From positions 1 through 64,000 of the forward strand of contig NZ_SORW01000021.1 in NCBI RefSeq assembly GCF_004405105.1: a stretch of 64,000 nucleotides of DNA, written 5' to 3'. Positions 1 to 8,554 of this stretch are shown here, piece by piece (the first letter of the stretch is position 1; each line of letters opens with the position of its first letter). The position numbers and the translations under genes were made by a program. Source of the DNA: Jeotgalibacillus sp. R-1-5s-1. GTDB lineage: Bacteria > Bacillota > Bacilli > Bacillales > Jeotgalibacillaceae. Below the pieces are notes generated by a model, which was not told the DNA's origin, did no database searches, and saw nothing but the letters and a program-made list of their open reading frames with translations.

Positions 1-16
1 CGCACCAATTCAATAT

Positions 17-88
17 GCGGGAGTAGTTCAGTGGTAGAACACCACCTTGCCAAGGTGGGGGTCGCGAGTTCGAATCTCGTCTTCCGCT
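17..88 (+). tRNA. tRNA-Gly (anticodon GCC)
   Basis: Complete cloverleaf: acceptor GCGGGAG pairs with CTTCCGC, the anticodon loop reads TTGCCAA and the T-arm contains GTTCGAATC. No CCA is encoded. It is the first of sixteen tRNAs read in one direction. The operon probably continues upstream of the window. Confidence 0.95.
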
Positions 89-101
89 TACTATATATTT
101 A

Positions 102-178
102 GCGCCCGTAGCTCAATTGGATAGAGCGTTTGACTACGGATCAAAAGGTTAGGGGTTCGACTCCTCTCGGGCGCGCCA
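102..178 (+). tRNA. tRNA-Arg (ACG)
   Basis: Acceptor GCGCCCG pairs with CGGGCGC, loop CTACGGA gives anticodon ACG (read as inosine), and CCA is encoded. The tRNA-Leu that usually sits between Gly and Arg in the B. subtilis trnB-type order is absent here. Confidence 0.96.
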
Positions 179-204
179 TACATAGAATACCACATACTTT
201 TTTT

Positions 205-281
205 CGGGGAGTAGCTCAGCTTGGTAGAGCACTTGGTTTGGGACCAAGGGGTCGCAGGTTCAAATCCTGTCTTCCCGACCA
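205..281 (+). tRNA. tRNA-Pro (TGG)
   Basis: Acceptor CGGGGAG, anticodon stem CTTGG/CCAAG with loop TTTGGGA, encoded CCA. Confidence 0.96.
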
Positions 282-309
282 TTATTTTTAAAAGATTTTT
301 ATTAAATAT

Positions 310-385
310 GGGGCCTTAGCTCAGCTGGGAGAGCGCCTGCCTTGCACGCAGGAGGTCAGCGGTTCGATCCCGCTAGGCTCCACCA
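310..385 (+). tRNA. tRNA-Ala (TGC)
   Basis: Acceptor GGGGCCT pairs with AGGCTCC, anticodon loop CTTGCAC, encoded CCA. Confidence 0.96.
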
Positions 386-413
386 TATTTTTTGAAGGAT
401 ACTTTATTTATTG

Positions 414-490
414 GGCGGCGTAGCTCAGCTGGCTAGAGCGTACGGTTCATACCCGTGAGGTCGGGGGTTCGATCCCCTCTGCCGCCACCA
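414..490 (+). tRNA. tRNA-Met elongator (CAT)
   Basis: Acceptor GGCGGCG, anticodon loop TTCATAC, encoded CCA. The body resembles elongator tRNA-Met of Bacillus. It lacks the C1:A72 mismatch of an initiator. Confidence 0.93.
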
Positions 491-500
491 ATATAATAAA

Positions 501-577
501 GGACCTTTAGCTCAGCTGGTTAGAGCAGACGGCTCATAACCGTCCGGTCGCAGGTTCGAGTCCTGCAAGGTCCACCA
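501..577 (+). tRNA. tRNA with CAT anticodon, probably tRNA-Ile2 (lysidine-modified)
   Basis: Acceptor GGACCTT, anticodon loop CTCATAA, encoded CCA. It is the second of three CAT tRNAs in the cluster. The body matches what I recall of the AUA-reading tRNA-Ile2 of Bacillus, in which TilS converts C34 to lysidine. The Ile2 identity is an inference from the body sequence. Confidence 0.85.
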
Positions 578-594
578 TTTTAATACAGGTTCAT

Positions 595-687
595 GGAGGT
601 ATACCCAAGTCTGGCTGAAGGGATCGGTCTTGAAAACCGACAGGGGTGTAACAGCCCGCGGGGGTTCGAATCCCTCTACCTCCTCCA
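595..687 (+). tRNA. tRNA-Ser (TGA)
   Basis: Class II tRNA with a long variable arm and anticodon loop CTTGAAA. Acceptor GGAGGTA pairs with TACCTCC and CCA is encoded. The discriminator reads T where G is usual for tRNA-Ser. Confidence 0.94.
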
Positions 688-715
688 TTTTAATTTCATC
701 ATTTATATGTATCGT

Positions 716-789
<74 letters not shown>

Positions 790-797
790 TTACCTTT

Positions 798-873
798 GGT
801 CCCGTGGTGTAGCGGTTAACATGCCTGCCTGTCACGCAGGAGATCGCCGGTTCGATCCCGGTCGGGACCGCCA
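798..873 (+). tRNA. tRNA-Asp (GTC)
   Basis: Acceptor GGTCCCG/CGGGACC, anticodon loop CTGTCAC, encoded CCA. Confidence 0.96.
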
Positions 874-882
874 TTTTATTTT

Positions 883-958
883 GGCTTTGTAGCTCAGTTG
901 GTAGAGCAATGGACTGAAAATCCATGTGTCGGCGGTTCGATTCCGTCCAAAGCCACCA
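883..958 (+). tRNA. tRNA-Phe (GAA)
   Basis: Acceptor GGCTTTG, anticodon loop CTGAAAA, encoded CCA. Confidence 0.96.
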
Positions 959-967
959 TTTTTCTAT

Positions 968-1044
968 GGCGATTGTGGCGAAGTGGTTAACGCACCGGAT
1001 TGTGGTTCCGGCATTCGTGGGTTCGATTCCCATCAGTCGCCCCA
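968..1044 (+). tRNA. tRNA-His (GTG)
   Basis: Anticodon loop TTGTGGT. The extra G at position -1 pairs with C73, which is diagnostic for tRNA-His. CCA is encoded. Confidence 0.96.
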
Positions 1045-1054
1045 TATATTTGCT

Positions 1055-1128
1055 GCGGGTGTAGTTTAGTGGTAAAACCTCAGCCTTCCAAGCTGATGTC
1101 GTGAGTTCGATTCTCATCACCCGCTCCA
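1055..1128 (+). tRNA. tRNA-Gly (TCC)
   Basis: Acceptor GCGGGTG, anticodon loop CTTCCAA, encoded CCA. It is the second glycine isoacceptor of the cluster. Confidence 0.96.
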
Positions 1129-1147
1129 ACTTTATTAAATAAAGTAT

Positions 1148-1224
<77 letters not shown>

Positions 1225-1228
1225 TTAT

Positions 1229-1303
1229 TCCACAGTAGCTCAGTGGTAGAGCAATCGGCTGTTAACCGATCGGTCGTAGGTTCGAGTCCTACCTGTGGAG
1301 CCA
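1229..1303 (+). tRNA. tRNA-Asn (GTT)
   Basis: Acceptor TCCACAG/CTGTGGA, anticodon loop CTGTTAA, encoded CCA. Only four bases separate it from tRNA-Ile. Confidence 0.96.
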
Positions 1304-1312
1304 TTTTTTTAT

Positions 1313-1400
1313 GGGGAAGTACTCAAGTGGCTGAAGAGGCGCCCCTGCTAAGGGTGTAGGTCGCGTAAGCGGCGCGAGGGTTCAAATCCCTCCTTCTCCG
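1313..1400 (+). tRNA. tRNA-Ser (GCT)
   Basis: Class II tRNA with a long variable arm, anticodon loop CTGCTAA, acceptor GGGGAAG/CTTCTCC and discriminator G. CCA is not encoded. Confidence 0.95.
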
Positions 1401-1407
1401 CTCTTTA

Positions 1408-1479
1408 GGCCCGTTGGTCAAGTGGTTAAGACACCGCCCTTTCACGGCGGTAACACGGGTTCGAATCCCGTACGGGTCA
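1408..1479 (+). tRNA. tRNA-Glu (TTC)
   Basis: Acceptor GGCCCGT/ACGGGTC, anticodon loop CTTTCAC, no encoded CCA. It is the last tRNA before the operon terminator. Confidence 0.95.
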
Positions 1480-1484
1480 TACTT

Positions 1485-1516
1485 AAAAACACACTTAGTC
1501 ATAAGTGTGTTTTTTA
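1485..1516 (+). terminator. tRNA operon terminator
   Basis: AAACACACTT and AAGTGTGTTT form a 10-bp stem around a 6-nt loop, followed by a T run. It lies 6 nt past tRNA-Glu. Confidence 0.9.
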
Positions 1517-1559
1517 TTTTTCCTAAATTTCTTCTGAACTTACTAATCAGGCCGAATTT

Positions 1560-1660
1560 CCCCTTCGTTTTCCACGGCCGGGCGGTGAACCCTTGTGCTT
1601 AGCACAAGGGTTTCTCCTGTTCTTTCTCTGGCTCTGGTGTAGGAGTCTCCGGGGATTTAC
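1560..1660. repeat. Degenerate copy of the intergenic hairpin repeat, core only
   Basis: It contains the core words seen in the other copies: CCACGGCCGGGCGGTGAACC, an internal hairpin around CTTGTGCTTAGCACAAG, a decayed TCCTGTTC and TAGGAGTCTCCGG. The outer self-complementary arms are not preserved. It lies between the convergent tRNA operon and yteA. Confidence 0.7.
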
Positions 1661-1724
1661 AAATTGATTACTGCAGGACCGTTTTCAGTGACAGATTAGA
1701 TGGTTTTGATTTAATCTATTTTGC

Positions 1725-1764
1725 TCAAAAAAAGGAATGGGCCTATTAATCAGGTCCATTCCTT
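1725..1764 (-). terminator. yteA terminator
   Basis: Read on the minus strand, AAGGAATGGACC and GGCCCATTCCTT pair, followed by seven T. It ends just before the yteA stop codon. Confidence 0.85.
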
Positions 1765-1771
1765 CAACGAA

Positions 1772-2380
1772 TTATTCTTTATCACTGTTTTTATAAATCT
1801 TTCTTTCGTCACCTTCGAGGTCTGTTCCGATGGTGTCTTCGTTCACGTCTTCTTCGCTGTAGAGGTCGTTATAGTCTCCGGATCCGTCAGCCATATCGGA
1901 AGGGGTTTCGGAGGTACCATATCGTCCTACTTCGTCAAAGCTGTTCTCATAGTCGCGGACTTCGCTTTCTTCTCCTCTGTATGGATGATCAGAGGAAGGT
2001 GACAGGACTGATTCTTCACTTGGTCTGGAATGGTCATTGCTGAATTGTTCAGCATGCTCTACACATGTAAGTGCGGTAGGGATGGCTTCCAGACGTTCGT
2101 ATGGGATTTCTTCTCCGCTTACAGCACAGATCCCATAAGTGCCTTCGTCCATTGCCTTTAATGCATGGTTAATATCATCAAGCTCTTTTTGCGTATGTTC
2201 TTCAAGTGCCAGGTCTTTTTCTCTTTCGAAAAGATCTGTGGCATTGTCAGCAGGGTGATTATCGTAGTTTGAAAGCTCTGTATTAGTGTTATCTTTCGGT
2301 TTCTCGTTTTGTTCGATGATTTCTTTTTTTCTGGTGAGTAATTCATTTTTAAGATATTGTTTTTGTTTATCTGTAATCAT
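1772..2380 (-). CDS. yteA: YteA-family DksA/TraR-like protein
   Basis: About 202 aa, very acidic, with an N-terminal helical hairpin and a central DksA/TraR-like finger. Its finger (GICAVSGEEIPYERLEAIPT followed by TCVEH) keeps only some zinc ligands, C..S and C..H in place of two CxxC pairs, as is typical of YteA. The family is a spore-former-associated branch of DksA/TraR whose molecular role is poorly known. The acidic, Ser/Asp-rich C-terminal ~70 residues look disordered. I use the inner ATG because AAGGAAGG lies 9 nt upstream of it and directly abuts the outer one. It sits beside menA, as in B. subtilis. Confidence 0.85.
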   Translation of the reverse strand: MITDKQKQYLKNELLTRKKEIIEQNEKPKDNTNTELSNYDNHPADNATDLFEREKDLALEEHTQKELDDINHALKAMDEGTYGICAVSGEEIPYERLEAIPTALTCVEHAEQFSNDHSRPSEESVLSPSSDHPYRGEESEVRDYENSFDEVGRYGTSETPSDMADGSGDYNDLYSEEDVNEDTIGTDLEGDERKIYKNSDKE

Positions 2381-2469
2381 GCAAAACATCCTTCCTTCAT
2401 CTAAGTCACTTCTTACAGTTTATCCTTCTCACAAAAATTGAAACCTCAGACTGTTTTTCAATGCCCTTC

Positions 2470-2500
2470 AAAAATAAAAAAGACCCCCGGAGGAGTCTTT
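2470..2500 (-). terminator. menA terminator
   Basis: On the minus strand AAGACTCCTCCGGGGGTCTT is followed by a T run. The hairpin begins at the menA stop codon. Confidence 0.8.
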
Positions 2501-3411
2501 TAAAAGAAGTAGCCGATTAAATAACCGATTGATAACAAAAAGCCGAAAATGGTGTTGGTCTGTGCTGTTGCTTTCATTGCAGGCATCATCTGGATCGGCA
2601 TTGTTTTCCCGATAAACCCTTTGGTTGCTCTGACAGCTTTAGGAATGCTGAGCAGACTGATGAGCAGCCATGGTGAAACAGTACCTGTAATCACGAGTAC
2701 GACTACAAAGCCGTATGAGACGGTGAACATACCGGCAAGCAGATAAATCGCATTCTGACGGCCAAGGAGAATGGCGATGGTTTTCCTGCCGTTTTCCTTG
2801 TCTCCGTCTAAATCACGGATGTTGTTGGCAAGTAGGATGGCTCCAACCAGGATGGAAACTGGTATGGACACAAGCATTGCCACTGCATTTACCATGCCGG
2901 TCTGGATGTAGAATGAGATCAGGATAATGACAAATCCCATGAAAAATCCGGCAGTTATTTCACCAAATGGTGTGTAAGCGATTGGAACGGGTCCACCTGT
3001 GTATAGGTAGGCAGCCGCCATACAGACAAGTCCGATCACAGCAATCCACCACGAGCTGTTGGCACAGATGTACAGCCCCAGCAGAAGTGCAACACCGAAC
3101 AGGATAAAAGCAAGGTTCAGTACTGTTTTTGGTTTAACGCCGTTTCTTACAATGGCGCCTCCGATTCCAACGGACTTTTCATTATCCAGTCCGCGTACGA
3201 AATCGTAATATTCGTTAATCATATTGGTTGCAGCCTGTATGAGGATGCTTGCGAGAAGCATAGCCAGAAACATTGGCCAGTTGAGGCTGCTGTAATCAAG
3301 TGCTAAAACGGTTCCCAGTAATACAGGAACAAATGCTGCGGTCAATGTATGCGGTCTGGTCAGTTGCCACCAGATTCGCCATCCCTGATCGCGTTCAGGC
3401 TGTAAACTCAT
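2500..3411 (-). CDS. menA: 1,4-dihydroxy-2-naphthoate polyprenyltransferase
   Basis: 303 aa, UbiA superfamily, with about eight or nine membrane segments. It attaches the polyprenyl chain to DHNA to give demethylmenaquinone at the cytoplasmic membrane. Both aspartate-rich, Mg-diphosphate-binding motifs are visible: NEYYDFVRGLD in the N-terminal third and NNIRDLDGDKENG near the middle. An AGGAGAG precedes the ATG. It is divergent from menF with 263 bp between them, so two sets of menaquinone genes fire outward from one control region. Confidence 0.96.
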   Translation of the reverse strand: MSLQPERDQGWRIWWQLTRPHTLTAAFVPVLLGTVLALDYSSLNWPMFLAMLLASILIQAATNMINEYYDFVRGLDNEKSVGIGGAIVRNGVKPKTVLNLAFILFGVALLLGLYICANSSWWIAVIGLVCMAAAYLYTGGPVPIAYTPFGEITAGFFMGFVIILISFYIQTGMVNAVAMLVSIPVSILVGAILLANNIRDLDGDKENGRKTIAILLGRQNAIYLLAGMFTVSYGFVVVLVITGTVSPWLLISLLSIPKAVRATKGFIGKTMPIQMMPAMKATAQTNTIFGFLLSIGYLIGYFF

Positions 3412-3593
3412 GTTATTCTCTCCTAACTGTACTAACGCAATAAAGCCAACTTAAAGTGTATGAAACAGGAAGAACTGTGTCAATAAACTTTTCAAATTTC
3501 GACAAAGTTTCTACAGTTTTATTATATCTCTTTTTGCCTCTGTGAAAAAGTTGAAGATGTCTGTAAAATAGAATGTTTGCCGATGACGATTCA

Positions 3594-3623
3594 TTGACAT
3601 CATTGTAAAAAGAAGTGTATCTT
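3594..3623 (+). promoter_or_regulatory. Candidate sigma-A promoter for the menFDHBEC operon
   Basis: Perfect -35 TTGACA (3594-3599), 18-nt spacer, then TATCTT as a 4/6 match to the -10 box. It lies about 50 nt before the chosen menF start. Confidence 0.5.
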
Positions 3624-3674
3624 AAAGAGAGCAATTCAGATGGACGAATGTGCGATTTTTGGAGGGGAAGCACA

Positions 3675-5078
3675 GTGAAAATCCTACACGAATCACAGGG
3701 GTTTACAGCATTTGAACGCGCTTTTGAAAGCGCTGAAAAAACCAATAAAAAAGTTTTATATAGCAAGGTAATGAAAATCGACACAGTGGACCCACTTCAG
3801 TTTTATGAAGCGGGTTATTCTATCTATCACGGAGAACGCTCTTATTGGGAGGATCCTAAAGGAGAGACAACACTGGTCGGTCTTGGAAATGCCGAGATTT
3901 TTTCATCAGAAAGGGAGCAATCCCGCTTTGATGAGCTGCATAAAAAGTGGCAGAAGTTTTTAAAAGGCGCTGTGATTGAAGACAGAGCCGGGATGAGTAC
4001 AGGCCCTGTTTTAATGGGCGGCTTTACCTTTGATCCGAAACAGGAAACAGCGATTGAATGGTCGAATTTCTCGAAGGCATATTTTCATTTGCCTTCCTTT
4101 ATGCTGACAGTTGATCATGATGGTAGTTCTTATCTGACTGTCAATATTGTCTGTATGGAAGGAGATTTTGCAGGAGAGGTCTGGAACCGTATGCAGCTGA
4201 CGAAAGAACAGCTGATGAATGGGGCTGTAACGGGTTTACAGGATGTCAGTGTAGAATCCATTGAAGAGATCAGACCGGAAGAATGGAAGACTTCTCTGAC
4301 CTCCGTTGTTGAACGAATCAATGAGGGTGAGATGGAGAAGGTTGTTCTTGCGCGGAAAATCAAGGTTGATTTCAATAACAAAAAGAGATCGGATTCCGTT
4401 TTGGAAAGACTTCGAGATGATCAGGCGGACAGTTTTATTTTTTCTTTTGAAGTGGCGGATACTTGTTTTATTGGTGCTACGCCTGAAAGACTTGTCAAAA
4501 AAGAAGGTAATGAAGTGCTGTCAACGTGTCTCGCAGGTTCGATCGTCAGAGGTAAGACGATTGAAGAGGATGAAAAACTTGGTCAGGAATTATTAAATGA
4601 TCAGAAAAACCTTGTTGAGCACGAAATCGTTGTCAGAATGATTTCAAAGAATCTTGAGGAATTATGTGAGTCCATTCATGTCCCGGCAAAGCCGGGTTTA
4701 ATGAAAATGAGAGATATTCAGCACTTATATACCCCTGTAAAAGGGCAGTCAGATTCCGGAAAAACAATTGTTGATTTCGTGGAAAAGCTTCATCCCACAC
4801 CTGCACTAGGCGGAACACCAACTGATAAAGCGCTGCAGGTTATACGGGAAGAAGAAGATATGAATCGCGGACTTTACGCTGCACCTGTCGGCTGGATCAA
4901 TGCGGATGGAGATGGGGAGTTTGCTGTTGCGATCCGCTCCGGACTGCTTATCCAGGATTACGCCTATTTATACGCAGGCTGTGGAGTCGTGAAGGATTCA
5001 GAAGCAGAAAGTGAGTACCAGGAAACATTAATTAAGTTCCGTCCAATGTTAAGAGCCGTGGGAGGAACAATGAAATGA
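3675..5078 (+). CDS. menF: Isochorismate synthase (menaquinone pathway)
   Basis: 467 aa from a GTG start with GGAGGGG 7 nt upstream. The frame stays open back to 3615, but that start has no ribosome site. The C-terminal half is a chorismate-binding domain with FIGATPERLV, STCLAGSIVRG, HPTPALGGTPT and AGCGVVKDSEAESEY, the Mg- and substrate-binding stretches of the MenF/EntC group. It converts chorismate to isochorismate, the first committed step of menaquinone synthesis. First gene of a six-gene operon. Its stop overlaps the menD start by 4 nt (ATGA). Confidence 0.95.
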   Translation: MKILHESQGFTAFERAFESAEKTNKKVLYSKVMKIDTVDPLQFYEAGYSIYHGERSYWEDPKGETTLVGLGNAEIFSSEREQSRFDELHKKWQKFLKGAVIEDRAGMSTGPVLMGGFTFDPKQETAIEWSNFSKAYFHLPSFMLTVDHDGSSYLTVNIVCMEGDFAGEVWNRMQLTKEQLMNGAVTGLQDVSVESIEEIRPEEWKTSLTSVVERINEGEMEKVVLARKIKVDFNNKKRSDSVLERLRDDQADSFIFSFEVADTCFIGATPERLVKKEGNEVLSTCLAGSIVRGKTIEEDEKLGQELLNDQKNLVEHEIVVRMISKNLEELCESIHVPAKPGLMKMRDIQHLYTPVKGQSDSGKTIVDFVEKLHPTPALGGTPTDKALQVIREEEDMNRGLYAAPVGWINADGDGEFAVAIRSGLLIQDYAYLYAGCGVVKDSEAESEYQETLIKFRPMLRAVGGTMK

Positions 5079-6793
5079 ATCATCAGGATCAGTTAACGGA
5101 ATATGTATCAACCTTTATTGAACAACTGTATCAAAGTGGCGTGACCAGGGCTGTGATTAGTCCAGGCTCCCGGTCAACGCCACTTGCTTATTTACTTGAA
5201 GCCCACCCGCTGATTGAAACTCACATTAATGTGGATGAGCGATCAGCGGCTTTTTATGCGCTTGGTATGGCTAAAGCGAGCGGAAAACCTGTGGCGATTG
5301 TCTGTACATCCGGAACCGCAGCAGCGAATTATTTCCCTGCGGTGGTAGAGGCAACATATGCACGGGTACCGTTAATCGTACTTACAGCGGATCGACCGCA
5401 TGAACTGAGAGCCAACGGTGCTCCTCAGGCGATTGATCAAATTCATTTATATGGACATCACGTGAAGTGGTTTTATGATATGCCGCTTCCGGATGCTGAT
5501 TCAGCGGTTCTGCGCTATACAGGCAGGATTGCTGCAAAAGCGGCAGCCAAAGCTGATGCACATCCTAAAGGACCGGTTCATTTGAACTTTCCTTTCAGGG
5601 AACCTTTGATTCCGAGGCTGGATTCATACAGTGAAAAACATGTTGTTGCAGATGTTTTTCATGCTTCAAAGCAGCTGTCAGATGAGCAGCTTTCCGTTCT
5701 TGCCAAAAAATTGAACGATTCATCAAAAGGGCTGATTATTGCCGGTCCGATGGAGTCAGAGAGCTCATTGAACGATCTCATTGCGTTCTCAAAAAAGATG
5801 GGATATCCAATACTTGCTGATCCATTGAGCGGCTTGCGTAGTAGGATGCAAAAGCATGCTACGGTTATTGAAACGTATGATGCTTTTTTAAAGGATGTAT
5901 GGATAAAGGAAATGCTCGAGCCGGATCTGATCATCCGTGTTGGAGGGATGCCTGTGTCTAAAGCACTCAGCCAGTACCTGCAGGGATGCGATGCTGAGCA
6001 GTGGCTGATCGACGAAGGGGCGGAGTGGAGAGATCCGATCTCAGCCGCAACTTCTTATATTGAAAGCTCGATTCACAGCTTTACAAAAGTTTGTGACAAG
6101 GTAACCACCACTCATTCGAATGATTGGCTGAAGAGGTGGCAGGAGCTGAATAGCGCTGCTGAAATTGAAATTGCTCACTATATTTCTGAACAAATGGATG
6201 AAGGGGCAGCTGTTGGAGCCTTGATTCAGTCGCTTCCTGCCGGCAGTCACCTTGTAGCAGGTAATAGTATGCCGATCAGGGATGTAGACACATTCTGGAT
6301 CAGGGGGGCAAATGCAATTCATCTGTGGGCGAACCGCGGTGCTAATGGGATTGATGGCGTTGTCTCTACTGCGCTTGGTATCGCTGCGGTGAAAAACGAA
6401 CCGGTCTATTTATTAATCGGTGATTTGTCGATGTTCCATGATTTGAATGGTCTGCTCGTAGCAAAACAGCATAAAAGCCATCTTCAGATTATCGTCATGA
6501 ACAATAATGGCGGAGGAATTTTCTCGTTCCTGCCGCAGGCGAAGGAACCGGCTCATTTTGAAACGCTGTTTGGCACGCCTCCCTCTCTTGATTTTGAACA
6601 GGCGGCTTCCTTTTACGGTATTGATTATCAACGCTGTAAAACGAAAGATGAGCTCAAGAATGCATTAGATGGCGGATCAGATCGTCTGAAGCTGACTGAA
6701 GTGCTCACAAACCGCGATGAAAATGTCATTGCCCACCGCAAGCTCTGGCAGACAGTCGGGACAGCTTGCCGGTCGGTTTTGGAGAAGGTTTAA
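5075..6793 (+). CDS. menD: SEPHCHC synthase (2-succinyl-5-enolpyruvyl-6-hydroxy-3-cyclohexene-1-carboxylate synthase)
   Basis: 572 aa thiamine-diphosphate enzyme joining isochorismate and 2-oxoglutarate. N-terminal pyrimidine-binding domain: ISPGSRSTPLAYLLEAHP, the DERSAAF catalytic Glu region, CTSGTAAANYFPAVVEA. C-terminal PP domain: NRGANGIDGVVSTALG, then GDLSMFHDLNGLL...NNNGGGIFSFLPQ, which is the GDG...NN-type diphosphate/Mg motif with GDL in place of GDG. Translationally coupled to menF and directly abutting menH. Confidence 0.97.
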   Translation: MNHQDQLTEYVSTFIEQLYQSGVTRAVISPGSRSTPLAYLLEAHPLIETHINVDERSAAFYALGMAKASGKPVAIVCTSGTAAANYFPAVVEATYARVPLIVLTADRPHELRANGAPQAIDQIHLYGHHVKWFYDMPLPDADSAVLRYTGRIAAKAAAKADAHPKGPVHLNFPFREPLIPRLDSYSEKHVVADVFHASKQLSDEQLSVLAKKLNDSSKGLIIAGPMESESSLNDLIAFSKKMGYPILADPLSGLRSRMQKHATVIETYDAFLKDVWIKEMLEPDLIIRVGGMPVSKALSQYLQGCDAEQWLIDEGAEWRDPISAATSYIESSIHSFTKVCDKVTTTHSNDWLKRWQELNSAAEIEIAHYISEQMDEGAAVGALIQSLPAGSHLVAGNSMPIRDVDTFWIRGANAIHLWANRGANGIDGVVSTALGIAAVKNEPVYLLIGDLSMFHDLNGLLVAKQHKSHLQIIVMNNNGGGIFSFLPQAKEPAHFETLFGTPPSLDFEQAASFYGIDYQRCKTKDELKNALDGGSDRLKLTEVLTNRDENVIAHRKLWQTVGTACRSVLEKV

Positions 6794-7609
6794 ATGAGGG
6801 TCAGGATCAGAGACGGATACTATCACGTTAAGATAAAAGGGTCAGGCAGTGATCTGGTCGTTCTGCATGGCTTTACAGGCTCTGCTGACAGCTGGTCCCG
6901 TTTTCAGGAGCAGCTTCAGGATCAATACCGGATTATTGCGATTGATCTCCCGGGGCATGGTCAGACAGAGGTGCCTCTGAATGAGGACTACATTTCAATG
7001 GAGTGCGTGTGCGATGACATTAAATCTATACTGAAGCATTTATCCATTTATCAGGCAGCCTTTCTTGGCTACTCAATGGGAGGAAGAACCGCGCTTGCTT
7101 TTTCAGTCCGATATCCGGAGATGATCACCTCACTGATCCTTGAAAGTGCGTCACCGGGACTCAGGCTTTCAGAAGAGCGGGCTCAGAGACGAAAGCAGGA
7201 TCAGGAACTGGCTGAATTCATTGAACGGGAGGGAGTCAGTACTTTTACTGACAGGTGGGAATCGATTCCGTTGTTTGCTTCCCAGAAAAGTCTCCCGGAC
7301 GAGCAGAAGAAGATCATTAGAGAACAGCGGTTATCTAATGTTGCTGAAGGGCTTTCAGCCAGTCTCAGATGGATGGGAACCGGTCAGCAGCTTTCATACT
7401 GGGAGCGGCTGACTGAGCTTCACATGCCTGTGCTGCTGTTGACAGGAGAGTATGATTCAAAGTTTAATCAGATTGCCGGAGAAATGATGAAATACCTTCC
7501 TGATGGCCGTCATGAAGTCATTTTAAGTGCCGGACATGCAATACAGGTGGAACAACCTGAAAAGTTTGATACAATAGTAAGGGAGTTTTTAATTCACCAT
7601 GTGAATTAA
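6794..7609 (+). CDS. menH: SHCHC synthase, alpha/beta hydrolase
   Basis: 271 aa. It eliminates pyruvate from SEPHCHC to give SHCHC. The alpha/beta-hydrolase triad is visible: nucleophile Ser in GYSMGGRTA, Asp in GEYDSKF, His in AGHAIQVEQP. HGFTGSADSW supplies the oxyanion region. The ATG follows the menD stop with no gap, so translation is probably coupled. In B. subtilis this gene was formerly ytxM and holds the same position. Confidence 0.93.
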   Translation: MRVRIRDGYYHVKIKGSGSDLVVLHGFTGSADSWSRFQEQLQDQYRIIAIDLPGHGQTEVPLNEDYISMECVCDDIKSILKHLSIYQAAFLGYSMGGRTALAFSVRYPEMITSLILESASPGLRLSEERAQRRKQDQELAEFIEREGVSTFTDRWESIPLFASQKSLPDEQKKIIREQRLSNVAEGLSASLRWMGTGQQLSYWERLTELHMPVLLLTGEYDSKFNQIAGEMMKYLPDGRHEVILSAGHAIQVEQPEKFDTIVREFLIHHVN

Positions 7610-7640
7610 AAACCCGATTACATAAAAGGAGGTTTCTTTC

Positions 7641-8459
7641 ATGACTCGTGAATGGGTACAGGAACGAAACTATGAAGATATTTTATATGAAACGTACAAT
7701 GGGATTGCTAAAATCTCGATCAACCGTCCGGAGGTGCGTAATGCATTCCGTCCGAAAACAGTAATGGAATTAATCGATGCATTTGCTTATGCGCGTGACG
7801 ATGCCAAAATTGGTGTAATCGTCCTTGCAGGTGTTGGCGATAAAGCATTCTGTTCAGGTGGAGATCAGAGTGTGCGTGGACATGGAGGATATGTAGGGGA
7901 AGACGAAATTCCGCGTCTGAACGTGCTGGACCTTCAGCGTCTGATCCGTGTCATTCCAAAACCGGTTATTGCCATGGTATCAGGATATGCCATTGGTGGC
8001 GGCCACGTATTACACGTTGTGTGTGACCTGACTATTGCTGCTGATAACGCGATCTTCGGACAGACAGGTCCAAAGGTTGGCTCATTTGATGCAGGCTACG
8101 GTTCAGGCTATCTTGCCCGTATCGTAGGACACAAAAAAGCACGTGAAATCTGGTTCCTTTGCCGTCAGTATGACGCTAAAGAAGCGCTTGAAATGGGCTT
8201 AGTCAACACGGTTGTTCCGCTTGACCAGCTTGAGGATGAAACGGTTAAATGGTGTGAGGAAATGCTTGAGAAGAGCCCGACTGCACTACGTTTTATCAAA
8301 GCAGCGATGAATGCTGATACAGATGGCCTTGCAGGTCTTCAGCAGTTTGCAGGAGATGCAACGCTCCTTTATTACACGACAGATGAAGCGAAAGAAGGCC
8401 GTGACGCATTTAAAGAAAAGCGTTCACCTGACTTCGGACAGTTCCCGCGTTTCCCTTAA
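7641..8459 (+). CDS. menB: 1,4-dihydroxy-2-naphthoyl-CoA synthase
   Basis: 272 aa crotonase-fold enzyme that closes the second ring of the naphthoquinone. Visible: [19 protein letters not shown] for CoA and substrate binding, [20 protein letters not shown] for the oxyanion hole, and the [14 protein letters not shown] loop characteristic of MenB. The strong site AAAGGAGG lies 8 nt before ATG. A terminator follows, so it probably ends a first transcript of the operon, with read-through or a new start for menE. Confidence 0.97.
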   Translation: MTREWVQERNYEDILYETYNGIAKISINRPEVRNAFRPKTVMELIDAFAYARDDAKIGVIVLAGVGDKAFCSGGDQSVRGHGGYVGEDEIPRLNVLDLQRLIRVIPKPVIAMVSGYAIGGGHVLHVVCDLTIAADNAIFGQTGPKVGSFDAGYGSGYLARIVGHKKAREIWFLCRQYDAKEALEMGLVNTVVPLDQLEDETVKWCEEMLEKSPTALRFIKAAMNADTDGLAGLQQFAGDATLLYYTTDEAKEGRDAFKEKRSPDFGQFPRFP

Positions 8460-8469
8460 GCAACGTTTC

Positions 8470-8502
8470 AAAGCCCATGGCATGGTCCATGGGCTTTTTT
8501 AT
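8470..8502 (+). terminator. Hairpin terminator after menB
   Basis: AAGCCCATGG/CCATGGGCTT stem with T6. It lies inside the menaquinone cluster and may attenuate menE-menC. Confidence 0.85.
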
Positions 8503-8554
8503 CGATCAGAAAAAGAATACATAACACGTAAATGAAAATAAGGAAGTGACAATC

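Noticed and set aside
3413-3784. 123-aa minus-strand frame between menA and menF
   Set aside because: It covers the divergent promoter region and antisense menF; no ribosome site and no recognisable domain.
8470-8502. Promoter or gene boundary splitting the men operon
   Set aside because: The hairpin after menB is a good terminator, but I saw no convincing promoter before menE, so a separate operon is not claimed.
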